A stretch of DNA of 64,000 nt from Aliiroseovarius crassostreae. GTDB taxonomy: Bacteria > Pseudomonadota > Alphaproteobacteria > Rhodobacterales > Rhodobacteraceae. Where the stretch lies: contig NZ_LKBA01000006.1 of assembly GCF_001307765.1 (NCBI RefSeq), positions 586,001 through 650,000 of the forward strand. The letters are read 5' to 3'. Under the pieces are notes generated by a model. The model was not told the origin of the DNA. It did no database searches and worked only from the letters and a program-made list of their open reading frames with translations. Shown here piece after piece: positions 43,891 through 52,765 of the stretch. The stretch's first letter is position 1; the number at the start of each line of letters is the position of its first letter. Both the position numbers and the translations under genes were made by a program.

Positions 43891-44038
43891 GTCCTTCTTC
43901 GTTAAACAATTGAAGAACTATGAAAACGGCGGGCGTCGATTTTGTCCGTTGCGGGTCATTGAACCGCGCTTGACGGACACTACTGATTTCAGGAGCGAAG
44001 TAATGAATTGGAATTTGAAAAATGACTGCCGGGCAAAC

Positions 44039-44073
44039 GGAAAGTCCTTGCCCGTTTCAGGAAACGACTTTCC
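44039..44073. promoter_or_regulatory. Inverted repeat upstream of the recombinase gene
   Basis: GGAAAGTC (44039-44046) and GACTTTCC (44066-44073) form an eight-base inverted repeat with a 19-base spacer, about 60 bp before the recombinase start. It could be an operator or part of a recombination site. Confidence 0.35.
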
Positions 44074-44134
44074 AGACGCGCTTGCGTCAGATGGAAAAAT
44101 AGAAACCAAACAATGCTGAAAAGGAAAACCCGAT

Positions 44135-45706
44135 TTGAATAACGGTCGATACAACAGCGAGGGCAAAGGTGACGAGGCCGGACAGGATATTCCGGCGGTC
44201 GCCTATGTGCGGATGTCGACTGATCACCAGAAATACTCTACGGAAAACCAGCTCGACATCATTCGGGGTTACGCCACCGCCCGGGGTTTGCAGATCCTGC
44301 GCATCTTCGAGGACTCCGGTCGGTCCGGGTTGCGGTTGGACGGCCGCGAGGCACTGCAGAAGCTGATGGCCGAGGTCCGAGCCGGTCAGGCGGATTTCAG
44401 GGCCATTCTGGTCTATGACGTCAGCCGCTGGGGCCGGTTTCAGGATGCAGATGAAGGTGCCTACCACGAGCATGTCTGCTCCCGTGCCGAGATCCGCGTC
44501 CACTATTGCGGCGAGCAGTTCGAAAACGATGGCAGCATCGGCTCCAACCTGCTGAAAACCGTCAAGCGGGTGATGGCGGGCGAATACAGCCGCGAGCTTT
44601 CGGTAAAGGTCTTCGCCGGGCAATGCCGCCTGGTTGAGCTTGGATACCGCCAAGGCGGTGCGGCTGGATATGGGTTGCGCCGGGTACTGATCGACGAACA
44701 CGGCAACCCGAAGGGTGCCTTGTCCCGCGGCCAACAGAAGAGTTTTCAGACCGACCGTGTCGTTCTCGTTCCGGGCCCTGAGCAGGAACAGGATGTCGTG
44801 CGCCGCATGTACCGAATGTTCGTCGAAGATGGCCGCTCGGAGCGTGAGATTGCGGAAACCCTGAATGCCGAGGGGCATCTGACGGATCTTGAGCGGCAAT
44901 GGTCCCGGGCATCGGTGCACCAGGTCCTGACCAACGAAAAATACATCGGCAACAACGTTTACAACAAGGTGTCCTTCAAGCTGAAGCACAAGCGAGTGGT
45001 GAACCCTCGCGAGATGTGGATCCGGGCCGAGGGCGCCTACCCCGCCATTGTGGACGAGGTGCTGTTTCTGCGCGCACGCGAAATCGTCGACGCGCGCAGC
45101 CAGCATTTCACGGACGCAGAACTGCTCGAAGCCCTGCGCGCCGTGCTGAAACAGAAAGGCGTACTGTCAGGACTGATCATTGATGAACAGGACAACGTGC
45201 CATCCTCCAGCGCGTTCCGGAGCCGCTTCGGCAGCTTGCTGCGCGCTTACCAGATGATCGGTTACGAGCCAGAGCGCGACTATCGCTACGTCGAGATCAA
45301 CCGGGCCTTGCGGCAGGCCCACCCCGGCATCGTAGCCCGGATCCTCGACGGTGTCGCGGAACGTGGAGGACAGGCGGCGCAGGATCCGGACACCGACCTG
45401 ATCCGCATCAACGACGAGTTCACGGCGTCGGTGGTGTTGGCACGATGTTTCGAGACGCAGGGCGGTTCCCTGCGATGGCGCATCCGTCTCGATACTGGCC
45501 TGGTGCCCGACATCACGATTGCCGTGCGAATGGACGAATTGAACGAAGCCCCGCGGGATTACTACCTACTGCCGAGCATCGACATGACCATGGCCAAGTT
45601 GAGGTTGGCCGAGCAGAACGGGCTGTCGCTGGACGCCTACCGCTTCGACACGCTCGACTATTTTTATGCGCTCGCTGGCCGGGCCCGGATCACGGAGGCC
45701 GCCTGA
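44135..45706 (+). CDS. Large serine recombinase
   Basis: This 523-residue site-specific recombinase has an N-terminal resolvase/invertase catalytic domain. The nucleophilic serine is in AYVRMSTDHQKYSTENQLD and the conserved arginines in VYDVSRWGRFQDADE. A recombinase domain follows (RRMYRMFVEDGRSEREIAETLNAEG, then VLTNEKYIGNNVYNKV). The zinc-ribbon cysteines of many large serine integrases are not evident; the last 200 residues form a different C-terminal region. Its stop overlaps the next start (TGATG), and two ParB/RepB-like genes follow in the same operon. Confidence 0.93.
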   Translation: MNNGRYNSEGKGDEAGQDIPAVAYVRMSTDHQKYSTENQLDIIRGYATARGLQILRIFEDSGRSGLRLDGREALQKLMAEVRAGQADFRAILVYDVSRWGRFQDADEGAYHEHVCSRAEIRVHYCGEQFENDGSIGSNLLKTVKRVMAGEYSRELSVKVFAGQCRLVELGYRQGGAAGYGLRRVLIDEHGNPKGALSRGQQKSFQTDRVVLVPGPEQEQDVVRRMYRMFVEDGRSEREIAETLNAEGHLTDLERQWSRASVHQVLTNEKYIGNNVYNKVSFKLKHKRVVNPREMWIRAEGAYPAIVDEVLFLRAREIVDARSQHFTDAELLEALRAVLKQKGVLSGLIIDEQDNVPSSSAFRSRFGSLLRAYQMIGYEPERDYRYVEINRALRQAHPGIVARILDGVAERGGQAAQDPDTDLIRINDEFTASVVLARCFETQGGSLRWRIRLDTGLVPDITIAVRMDELNEAPRDYYLLPSIDMTMAKLRLAEQNGLSLDAYRFDTLDYFYALAGRARITEAA

Positions 45707-46617
45707 TGCCAGACGACGCCCAAGACATCGCCCGGAAACAGGTCACTCTCATCCCCACCGACCGGATCCGCATCCTCAATCCCCGTGTGCGCAACCGGCG
45801 CACTTTTGAGGAAATGGTCGAGAACATCGCGAAAATCGGTCTGAAGCGACCCATCACTGTAGCGCAGCGCGCCGGAACAGACCCTGCGGAATATGATCTC
45901 GTCTGTGGCCAGGGGCGGCTTGAGGCGTTCATGGAGCTTCAGCAGCATGCCATACCGGCCATCATCATCGACGCCGACGAGAGCGATTGCCTGGTCATGA
46001 GCCTCGTGGAGAACTGCGCGCGCCGCCAGCACAACCCGATCGACCTGATGCGCGAGATCGGTAACCTGCGCAAACGCGGCTACAACGACCGCCAGATCGC
46101 CAACAAGATCGGCGTCACGCCAGACTATGTCGGCATGATTGCGGGGCTTCTGGAGCGCGGGGAAGAACGGCTGGTCTCGGCCGTCGAAACCGGCCTTCTG
46201 CCGCTGAACCTCGCCATCGACATTTCAAAGACAGATGCCGAGGGCGGGCAGCGCGCTCTGATGGACGCCTACACCCAGAAAAAGCTGCGCGGTAAGAAAC
46301 TGGCCGCCGTGCGCCGTCTCATCCAGCAGCGCGACGCACAGGGTCCGCACCTTCATCGCAACCGATATGGCAGAAGCGACGGTGCCAAGCGGCCCCTGAC
46401 CAGCGACGCGCTTGTACGTGCCTATCAACAGGAAGCGGAGCGACAGAAGGTGCTGATCAAGAAGGCCGAGCTGACGCAGGGCCGCCTGATGTTTGTCGTA
46501 GAGGCATTTCGCTCGCTGCGCGATGATGACCACTTCCTGACGCTCCTGCGCGCGGAAGGACTGGACACCCTACCCACATATCTCGGTCAATCGCTGGATG
46601 CGGGAGCGGCAGAATGA
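45706..46617 (+). CDS. ParB/RepB-like protein, first of the pair
   Basis: This protein of about 303 residues has an N-terminal ParB nuclease-like domain: IPTDRIRILNPRVRNRRTFE, then PAEYDLVCGQGRLEAFMELQ and VMSLVENCARRQHNPIDLMR. A helix-turn-helix (GYNDRQIANKIGVTPDYVGM) follows, and a helical C-terminal part resembles the RepB C-terminal domain. True partition ParB needs a ParA and parS; neither is seen. Coupling to a recombinase (one-base overlap before, ATGA after) suggests a role in recombination or element maintenance. The start is set by that overlap. Confidence 0.88.
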   Translation: MPDDAQDIARKQVTLIPTDRIRILNPRVRNRRTFEEMVENIAKIGLKRPITVAQRAGTDPAEYDLVCGQGRLEAFMELQQHAIPAIIIDADESDCLVMSLVENCARRQHNPIDLMREIGNLRKRGYNDRQIANKIGVTPDYVGMIAGLLERGEERLVSAVETGLLPLNLAIDISKTDAEGGQRALMDAYTQKKLRGKKLAAVRRLIQQRDAQGPHLHRNRYGRSDGAKRPLTSDALVRAYQQEAERQKVLIKKAELTQGRLMFVVEAFRSLRDDDHFLTLLRAEGLDTLPTYLGQSLDAGAAE

Positions 46618-47531
46618 GCCGGGGCAAGCGCAAAACCCCGGACGCGGTCACGCTTGGCTTCGAGAGCGATTGCGTCACGGTGCCGGTAGAGGCCGTCCTG
46701 CCTGCGCGCGCCCTCAGCGCATCCGTCAAATCCAGCCGCAAGTACCGCCAGATCACCGCGTCGATCAAAGAGGTTGGCTTGGTCGAACCGCCGGTGGTCA
46801 CGCGATCCGCGGGTGAGGAAGACACCTACATGCTGCTCGATGGACACATCCGGATCGAGGTGCTGAAGGATCTCGGCATCGAACGGGTCGAATGCCTGAT
46901 TTCCACGGACGACGAGGCCTTCACCTATAACAAGCGGATCAGCCGTCTTGCGCCCATCCAAGAGCACAAGATGATCCGCAAGGCCATCGAGCGCGGTGTC
47001 TCCGAGGAAAAGATCGCCCTGGCGCTGGACCTCAACCCGCGCAGTATTGTGCGCAAAGCCAAATTGCTCGACGGGATCTGCGAAGAGGCCGTCGGCATCC
47101 TGAAGGACAAACACTGTGCGACCTCCGTGTTCGAAATCCTGCGCAAGATGAAAGCCATGCGCCAGATCGAGGCGGCAGAGCTGATGATGAACGCGAACAA
47201 TTATTCTCCGGCTTACATCTCTGCAATTCTGGCGGGGACGCCCCAGGCGCAGCTGGTGGACACCAAGAAACCCAAGAAGATGAGGGGCATCACCCCCGAG
47301 GCCATGGCCCGCATGGAGCGCGAGCTGGCCCGGCTGCAGGAAGGGATCACATCGATCCAGGCCTCCTACGGCCAGGACCACCTGCAGCTGACCGTCATCA
47401 AGGGGTATCTGGCAAAGCTGCTCGGGAATGCCAGGATCGTCCGGTATCTGATGCAGCATCGGCCGGAGTTTCTGACAGAATTTCAAGCCATCACTGAGAT
47501 GGCATCTGCCCCACCGCCCGAGGCGGAATAG
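46614..47531 (+). CDS. ParB/RepB-like protein, second of the pair
   Basis: This 305-residue paralogue has the same layout as its upstream partner: a ParB-like domain (KYRQITASIKEVGLVEPPVV, YMLLDGHIRIEVLKDLGIER), a helix-turn-helix (VSEEKIALALDLNPRSIVRK) and a RepB-type C-terminus rich in helices (TVIKGYLAKLLGNARIVRYL). The two are clearly different in sequence and probably form a heterocomplex. It overlaps the first ParB-like gene by ATGA. No ParA ATPase is encoded. Confidence 0.88.
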   Translation: MSRGKRKTPDAVTLGFESDCVTVPVEAVLPARALSASVKSSRKYRQITASIKEVGLVEPPVVTRSAGEEDTYMLLDGHIRIEVLKDLGIERVECLISTDDEAFTYNKRISRLAPIQEHKMIRKAIERGVSEEKIALALDLNPRSIVRKAKLLDGICEEAVGILKDKHCATSVFEILRKMKAMRQIEAAELMMNANNYSPAYISAILAGTPQAQLVDTKKPKKMRGITPEAMARMERELARLQEGITSIQASYGQDHLQLTVIKGYLAKLLGNARIVRYLMQHRPEFLTEFQAITEMASAPPPEAE

Positions 47532-47727
47532 CCAAAGCGGCCACAACTGATGGGGACCCGGACCCGACAAGCGCGGGGACCGCAGGAGACGCCGGACAGT
47601 GGGCCGGATCGAGCGCGGCGGTGGGGATGGCGGCAACCCACCAAATTTCGTGCGCGTAGCGGGTCCGTTACTTTCGCCTTCCCCAACTGGGTCCAGAATT
47701 CATAGTGGGCTTGGATCATGCAGGCCC

Positions 47728-48696
47728 TCAAGACTTCTCCGGGCGTTTGCTGGGCTTGGCTTCGCGCAGATAAACCAGCAGGTTCTTCAGCATCTCCAGA
47801 ACCTCATCAAACGTGACGATCCGCACCCCGTGGGAGTTCTTTCGATATAGCTGAAACGACCTGCGCTGATCCTTGTCTGTGGGCATCGTGCCAACGATCA
47901 GAACACAATCAATCTCATAGTCCGCGACTTCGTTTTCCCCATGCCAGTCGTTGTCAGACTGATGCAACGGAAACTTGCGGGTGAAGTGATACCGCTGATC
48001 AAGAACCTGCGTCACGCCGCCTGACAGCTCATCATGCGGGCCAAAGACGCCATCCCGGCACCTCTTCACCACAGGCGACTGAGGCTTTTTAATCTCGACA
48101 AGCGCAGCGTTGTTGTTGACGCTGTTCTTGTACAGAAAGTCTCCGATCTTCTCGCCCTTTCCGTCTATGCGCCGCCCGCCGACATAGGACTGCCCATTGA
48201 CACAAACCAACGGATACCCAAACGCGAAAGACAGCAGGAAGGGGTCATCCTCAAAGAATTTTTGCCACTTATTTTCGTTGTGGTTCTTGCCCATCAGCTC
48301 TTCGAACTCTTGGATCGCCAGCTCCAGCCGGGTCAGTTCCAGCTCTGAAATCAGCTGCTCGGTGGCTTCGGGGGCTTGCTGGGCGAAGGTGCGGGCTGAA
48401 CGGCCAAGCTCCGTAACGAGCGCCTTCTGTGCCTCTGGGTCTCGGAAGTCTGGATCAGCGGCGTAGTTCTGGATGAGCTGCCGAATTTCGTTTCGACCGA
48501 GCCTGAATGGGCGTGGCTGCTTGCCTGCTTGCTCGGCCAGCGCGTTGAAAACCGTCGTATCCTTGACTTCGCTCTCGGCTTTCTTCGCCCTTTGGTCGAT
48601 GCGCTTCTCCAAGCGCTGCAAGACGAAGGCAAGCTTTCCCCACAGGAGCGGGAAATACTGAACCCGGTAGTGGAAGCCGGAAATGCCGCCGCACAC
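47728..48696 (-). CDS. Shedu-like anti-phage nuclease (DUF4263), 5' end uncertain
   Basis: The C-terminal half matches the Shedu immune nuclease core: ENKWQKFFEDDPFLLSFAFG, then a glycine-rich loop GRRIDGKGEKIGDFLY with Asp, and ALVEIKKPQSP with the ExK of a PD-(D/E)XK nuclease. Shedu proteins are single-gene phage-defence systems. The first 30-35 residues of the longest frame run antisense to a DUF4145-like gene, so the true start is probably a TTG near 48640-48600 or the gene is truncated there. It sits in the accessory block between the recombinase cassette and tRNA-Ser. Confidence 0.8.
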   Translation of the reverse strand: MCGGISGFHYRVQYFPLLWGKLAFVLQRLEKRIDQRAKKAESEVKDTTVFNALAEQAGKQPRPFRLGRNEIRQLIQNYAADPDFRDPEAQKALVTELGRSARTFAQQAPEATEQLISELELTRLELAIQEFEELMGKNHNENKWQKFFEDDPFLLSFAFGYPLVCVNGQSYVGGRRIDGKGEKIGDFLYKNSVNNNAALVEIKKPQSPVVKRCRDGVFGPHDELSGGVTQVLDQRYHFTRKFPLHQSDNDWHGENEVADYEIDCVLIVGTMPTDKDQRRSFQLYRKNSHGVRIVTFDEVLEMLKNLLVYLREAKPSKRPEKS

Positions 48697-49208
48697 CGAG
48701 GGTGGGCACCTACCAAAGAACAGCTAGCCGTCATTCTGGATACGGTTGAAGGGCTTCTTCACCGGCTCTTGGTACTTCCTACTCTCGCCGAAGAACTGAA
48801 AGAGGCGGTTCCAGATCGTGGCGGCAATGCTTCTGCTAAACCCGGCAAGCCTGTTGTCACAGTGAAGGACAAAATCGACGCCGCGCCGAAAGACGTTCGT
48901 GCAACGTACGATGAGCTTGCGAAGAAACTGGTGGCATTGGCGATGACGTTTCATTGCATCCACAGAAACACTACATGGCCTTTCGACGGAACAGGAATTT
49001 CGCTTCGGTCCAAGTCTACAATCAAAAGCGCGTCGTTCGCGTGTATCTGAACCTTGACCCTGATACAGTCGCACTTGACGCTTCCATGATGCGCGACGTT
49101 CGCCAGATCGGGCATTTTGGGACTGGTGATCTAGAAATCACGCTAAAAAACAAGAATGACATCACCAAGATAGATACGCTCATTGCCGCTAGCTATGCGG
49201 CTTCATAG
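48592..49208 (+). pseudogene. DUF4145-DUF5655 protein gene, frameshifted and probably 5'-truncated
   Basis: The first frame (to 49050) carries the DUF4145 end LSPQEREILNPVVEAGNAAA followed by HRGWAPTKEQLAVILDTVEG. The second frame (to 49208) carries a DUF5655-like C-terminus: HYMAFRRNRNFASVQVYNQK and RDVRQIGHFGTGDLEITLKN. They join if one G is added near 48938, restoring LVALGDDVSLHPQ. So a one-base deletion, real or a sequencing error, splits one gene. Its N-terminus collides with the oppositely oriented Shedu-like gene. Confidence 0.7.
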
Positions 49209-49282
49209 CCATACATGAACTATGGGTAGGGCGTGGGTAGAATTGCCGCGCATCCAATTCCTTCAATGAAATCAATGTATGG

Positions 49283-49372
49283 TGGCGGAGACGAAGGGAT
49301 TCGAACCCTCGAGACCCTTCCGGGCCTACTCCCTTAGCAGGGGAGCGCCTTCGACCACTCGGCCACGTCTCC
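49283..49372 (-). tRNA. tRNA-Ser (anticodon GCU)
   Basis: On the minus strand the acceptor stem GGAGACG pairs with CGTCTCC, followed by discriminator G and an encoded CCA. The anticodon loop is CTGCTAA (anticodon GCU, reading AGC/AGU). The long variable arm and TTCGAATC in the T-loop are typical of serine tRNAs. It borders the accessory region and is a possible integration site. Confidence 0.95.
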
Positions 49373-49459
49373 GTCGACCCGTTTAATGGGATGCGACGGG
49401 GGGGGCAAGAGGGAAAAGTGAGAAAACCATGAAGCTTGTGCAATCCCCGACTTTGCGGG

Positions 49460-49966
49460 TCAACCGTCAGGCCTGGACGGATCGCGGGGCGGGAGCTTAT
49501 GTGCAAACTTCTCTGCTATTTCATCGGAAAGGAGGTATTGCAGCCCCTGCCCCAAAGCATGAGCCAGATCTGCCGGCAGTTTTTCTTCGATTTCAGAGAT
49601 CATCAACCCGCCATAGATCTGCCACATCCTGGCCCGCAGATCGCGCCCCGCCGCTGTGATGCGCAGCACCCGGCCCCGTCCATCATTTTCCGCGGCGCAT
49701 TGGGTAACCAGGCCCGACGCGACCATTCGCTTGAGCGTGCGCGACAGGTTGGGTTGATCAAACAGACTGAAGCTTTCCAGCTCAAACTGGCGCAGCCCCT
49801 TGTCGCCGCCATTTTTTTCAAGCGCCCACAGGACATCATACCAGCGTGCATTGGGCAGGCCGGCACGCTTGAGTGCAGCCTCAAACGTGCCGGTTACCTG
49901 TCGGTGTGCCAAGTTTAGCAGCACCCAGATTGCTGTTGTACTGTCATTTGGGTTTGGTGTGTCCAT
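49460..49966 (-). CDS. MarR family transcriptional regulator
   Basis: This 168-residue winged-helix regulator has MarR core features: LKRAGLPNARWYDVLWALEK, the recognition region FSLFDQPNLSRTLKRMVASG and the wing QCAAENDGRGRVLRITAAGR. It is divergent from the yceI-cytochrome b561 operon, and a large palindrome lies in the shared promoter. It probably represses that operon and itself. Confidence 0.92.
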   Translation of the reverse strand: MDTPNPNDSTTAIWVLLNLAHRQVTGTFEAALKRAGLPNARWYDVLWALEKNGGDKGLRQFELESFSLFDQPNLSRTLKRMVASGLVTQCAAENDGRGRVLRITAAGRDLRARMWQIYGGLMISEIEEKLPADLAHALGQGLQYLLSDEIAEKFAHKLPPRDPSRPDG

Positions 49967-50012
49967 CTCACATTCCAGTTATGACACCCTCGTTTCGCTT
50001 GCAAGGGCACAA

Positions 50013-50044
50013 TTATTTAGATACATGCACATGCATCTAAATAA
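50013..50044. promoter_or_regulatory. Large palindrome, probable MarR operator
   Basis: Arms TTATTTAGATACAT and ATGCATCTAAATAA are inverted copies with one mismatch around a short centre, 32 bp in all. It lies between the divergent MarR and YceI genes and ends 24 bp before the YceI start, so binding would block that promoter. Confidence 0.7.
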
Positions 50045-50068
50045 CACAACACTGCTTGGAGTGATTCC

Positions 50069-50668
50069 ATGAAACAGATCCTGCTTGGCACCGCCCTTGC
50101 CTCTTTGACCTTCACAACCGCCGCCAGTGCGGACATCTACAAATTTGATCCGGGCCATACCGAAATCCATTTCTACTACAATCACGCTGGCCTTTCCGAT
50201 CAGCACGGCCAGTGGAAAGTGATCGACGGAGAGGTGGATTTCGACCCGGCCAATGTCGAAGCCACCAAAGTCACCGTCACCATTGATCCGGCCTCGATCG
50301 ACACCGGCGTGACCGCGCTGGACGAGCATCTGAAAAGCGCCGATTTCTTTGATGTGGAAACCTATCCCACAATCACCTTCACCTCGACCGGGGTAGAACA
50401 GACCGGTGACAACACCATCAACCTGACCGGCGACCTGACCATCAAGGACAATACCAAGCCGATCACGATGGCTTTCACCCTCAACCATAATGGCGCCCAC
50501 CCGCTGGGGGAATTCGTCGAATTCTATCAAGGCGACTGGATCGGCGTGCAGGGCACGGGCGAGATGCTGCGCTCAGATTACGGGGTGGGCATGTTTGCGC
50601 CGCTGACCTCGGATGAGGTGCGCCTGGGCATTTCGGCTGAACTGCGCAAAGGCGGATGGCCGGAGTAA
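50069..50668 (+). CDS. YceI family periplasmic lipid-binding protein
   Basis: This 199-residue secreted protein has signal peptide MKQILLGTALASLTFTTAAS and a YceI lipocalin-like beta barrel that binds isoprenoid-type lipids in homologues. Typical segments are YKFDPGHTEIHFYYNHAGLS, VTIDPASIDTGVTALDEHLK and TGDLTIKDNTKPITM. It overlaps the cytochrome b561 start, a common pairing that hints at a link to quinone or electron transfer at the membrane. Confidence 0.93.
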   Translation: MKQILLGTALASLTFTTAASADIYKFDPGHTEIHFYYNHAGLSDQHGQWKVIDGEVDFDPANVEATKVTVTIDPASIDTGVTALDEHLKSADFFDVETYPTITFTSTGVEQTGDNTINLTGDLTIKDNTKPITMAFTLNHNGAHPLGEFVEFYQGDWIGVQGTGEMLRSDYGVGMFAPLTSDEVRLGISAELRKGGWPE

Positions 50669-51240
50669 TGATCCGCAACACGCATACCAGTTGGGGGGCG
50701 CCTGCGCGCCTCCTGCATTGGGCCACGGCCGGGGTGATCCTGTTTTGCCTCGGGCTGGGGATATACATGACACAATGGGTCACCGATGCGCTGACCCAGT
50801 TTCCACTGATCCAGACACATAAAAGCTGGGGATTTGTGGCCTTTGTTCTGGCGGGATTGCGCATTGTCTGGCGGCTGATGAATCGCGCGCCCGATATGCC
50901 CGACCACATGCCGGCCCATGAACGTCTGGCCGCCCATCTGGGTCATCTTGCGCTTTACGCCCTGATGCTGATCATGCCGCTTTCCGGCTGGCTCATGGCG
51001 TCGGCCTCTCCCTTGCAGGATACGTTTGGCATCAAGAACAAGGTGTTTGACCTGTTTGAGATGTATGACCCGTTTGTGCCGGGCGACAAGGCGCTGTCTG
51101 AACTGTTTTCAACGGTTCATTTCTATGCGGCATGGGCGCTGGTGGCCGTTTTGATCGGCCATATCGGGGCGGCACTCTATCACCATCTCTACCACAAGGA
51201 TGACGTGCTGAAACGTATGAGCTTCGGACGGTTTGACTGA
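50668..51240 (+). CDS. Cytochrome b561 family protein
   Basis: This membrane dihaem cytochrome of about 190 residues has four transmembrane helices. Probable haem-ligand histidines are visible in PARLLHWATAG, LIQTHKSWGF, LGHLALYALML and STVHFYAAWALVAVLIGHIG. The start at 50668 overlaps the YceI stop by one base; an ATG at 50656 is an alternative. It likely passes electrons between quinol and a periplasmic partner. Cotranscription with yceI under the MarR regulator is inferred. Confidence 0.9.
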   Translation: MIRNTHTSWGAPARLLHWATAGVILFCLGLGIYMTQWVTDALTQFPLIQTHKSWGFVAFVLAGLRIVWRLMNRAPDMPDHMPAHERLAAHLGHLALYALMLIMPLSGWLMASASPLQDTFGIKNKVFDLFEMYDPFVPGDKALSELFSTVHFYAAWALVAVLIGHIGAALYHHLYHKDDVLKRMSFGRFD

Positions 51241-51255
51241 CCCTGAAACAAAAAT

Positions 51256-51281
51256 GGCCGGAGCAATGCCCCGGCCGTTTT
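51256..51281. terminator. Bidirectional terminator between cytochrome b561 and ychF
   Basis: GGCCGG and CCGGCC arms around nine bases, flanked by AAAAA on the left and GTTTTC on the right, between convergent genes. Confidence 0.75.
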
Positions 51282-51299
51282 CATTGATCTTGCGCCCGA

Positions 51300-52397
51300 T
51301 CAGGCGTTGAACAGGAAGTGCAGCACGTCACCATCCTTGACCATATAGCTCTTGCCCTCAGCGCGCATCTTACCCGCTTCCTTGGCCGGCCCTTCGCCCC
51401 CCAAAGCCACGTAATCATCATAGGCAATGGTCTCGGCACGGATGAAACCGCGCTCAAAATCCCCATGGATCACACCAGCTGCCTGCGGCGCCAAAGTGCC
51501 TTCGCGGATGGTCCAGGCCCGCGCCTCTTTCGGGCCAACCGTGAAATAGGTTTCCAGGTGGAGAAGTTCGTAACCGGCACGGATTAGCCGGTCGAGCCCC
51601 GCCTCTTCCAGCCCAAGCTCCTCAAGGAACATCTCCATGTCATCCGCGTCGAGCTGGCTGATTTCCTCTTCGATTTTGGCAGAAATCACCACTGAGGCGG
51701 CACCCTGTTCTTCAGCCATTTTCGCAACGGCATCCGAGTATTTGTTACCGGTCGCCGCATCGCCCTCATCCACATTGCAGACATAAAGGATCTTCTTGGT
51801 GGTCAGAAGCTGAAGCATGTTCCATGCTTTGCGGTCCTCGTCGTCCACCTCAACCGTGCGGGCGGGCTGACCGTTTTCCAGGGCCGCCATGGCCGCCTTC
51901 ATCAACCGCTCCTGCTGAACCGCTTCCTTGTCGCCCCCACGCACCTTGCGCACGATGTTCTGAAGGCGCTTTTCGATCGATTCCATGTCGGCCAGCATCA
52001 GCTCGGTTTCGATCACTTCCGCGTCTTCGACCGGGTTCACGCGGCCTTCGACATGGGTCACATCGCCATCATCAAAACAGCGCAGGACATGGGCAATGGC
52101 ATCCACTTCGCGGATATTGGCCAGAAACTGGTTGCCAAGACCTTCCCCCTTGGAGGCCCCTTTCACGAGCCCCGCAATATCGACAAAGGTCATCCGGGTG
52201 GGAATGATTTCCTTGGACCCGGCAATCGCCGCCAGCTTGTCCAGACGGCTGTCCGGGACCGCCACTTCCCCCACATTGGGTTCGATGGTGCAGAACGGAA
52301 AATTGGCCGCCTGTGCCGCAGCCGTTTTGGTCAGCGCATTGAAAAGCGTCGACTTGCCCACATTCGGCAGGCCCACGATGCCCATTTTGAAACCCAT
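51300..52397 (-). CDS. ychF: Redox-regulated ATPase YchF (Obg-related)
   Basis: This conserved soluble ATPase of about 365 residues is associated with ribosomes. The P-loop is [18 protein letters not shown]. The switch region is [20 protein letters not shown]. The NVDE segment (YVCNVDE) replaces the NKxD of true GTPases, which is why family members prefer ATP. The coiled coil lies in the middle, and the TGS domain ends [20 protein letters not shown] to VLHFLFNA. The ATG at 52397 follows CGGAGG. Length and sequence are normal. Confidence 0.97.
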   Translation of the reverse strand: MGFKMGIVGLPNVGKSTLFNALTKTAAAQAANFPFCTIEPNVGEVAVPDSRLDKLAAIAGSKEIIPTRMTFVDIAGLVKGASKGEGLGNQFLANIREVDAIAHVLRCFDDGDVTHVEGRVNPVEDAEVIETELMLADMESIEKRLQNIVRKVRGGDKEAVQQERLMKAAMAALENGQPARTVEVDDEDRKAWNMLQLLTTKKILYVCNVDEGDAATGNKYSDAVAKMAEEQGAASVVISAKIEEEISQLDADDMEMFLEELGLEEAGLDRLIRAGYELLHLETYFTVGPKEARAWTIREGTLAPQAAGVIHGDFERGFIRAETIAYDDYVALGGEGPAKEAGKMRAEGKSYMVKDGDVLHFLFNA

Positions 52398-52513
52398 CAC
52401 GGCCTCCGTTCATAGTATAACACGTATCTGTCGCCATAATTCGGCTGGACGCGTTCTAGGGCTTTGACCGTCAGGGCGCAAGTGGGCTGGCCCCACAGGA
52501 GAGGCAACGTTCC

Positions 52514-52693
52514 ATGAAAATGCCCCCCTATGTGACCTTCAACAGCACATGCCGCGACACCTTTGAAACCTGCGCCCGCATTTTGGCGGAGAGGAGCTGT
52601 TTTTCCAGCTTTATGATGAAATACCCGGCGCTGAGACGCGGCCCAGGGCGAGCCTGCCCCTGCATGGACAGGCGCCCCCTTGATACGAAGACA
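52514..52693 (+). pseudogene. Fragment of a VOC (PhnB-like) gene, frameshifted
   Basis: The first frame starts MKMPPYVTFNSTCRDTFETC, resembling the start of PhnB/3-demethylubiquinone-like VOC proteins. After a shift near 52590 another frame continues ELFFQLYDEIPGAETRPRAS and stops. Both pieces suit one truncated, degraded gene of the kind that normally has about 140 residues. Confidence 0.5.
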
Positions 52694-52765
52694 AAAGACA
52701 GCCGGGATTGATTTCCCCGCCCGCTTCCGGCACATCGGTGAAGAGACAAGAACAGGGAACCACCG

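Noticed and set aside
45706-47531. The two ParB-like genes as a plasmid repABC partition locus
   Set aside because: No RepA/ParA or RepC gene lies beside them, and they are coupled to a serine recombinase instead. A plasmid origin is not supported.
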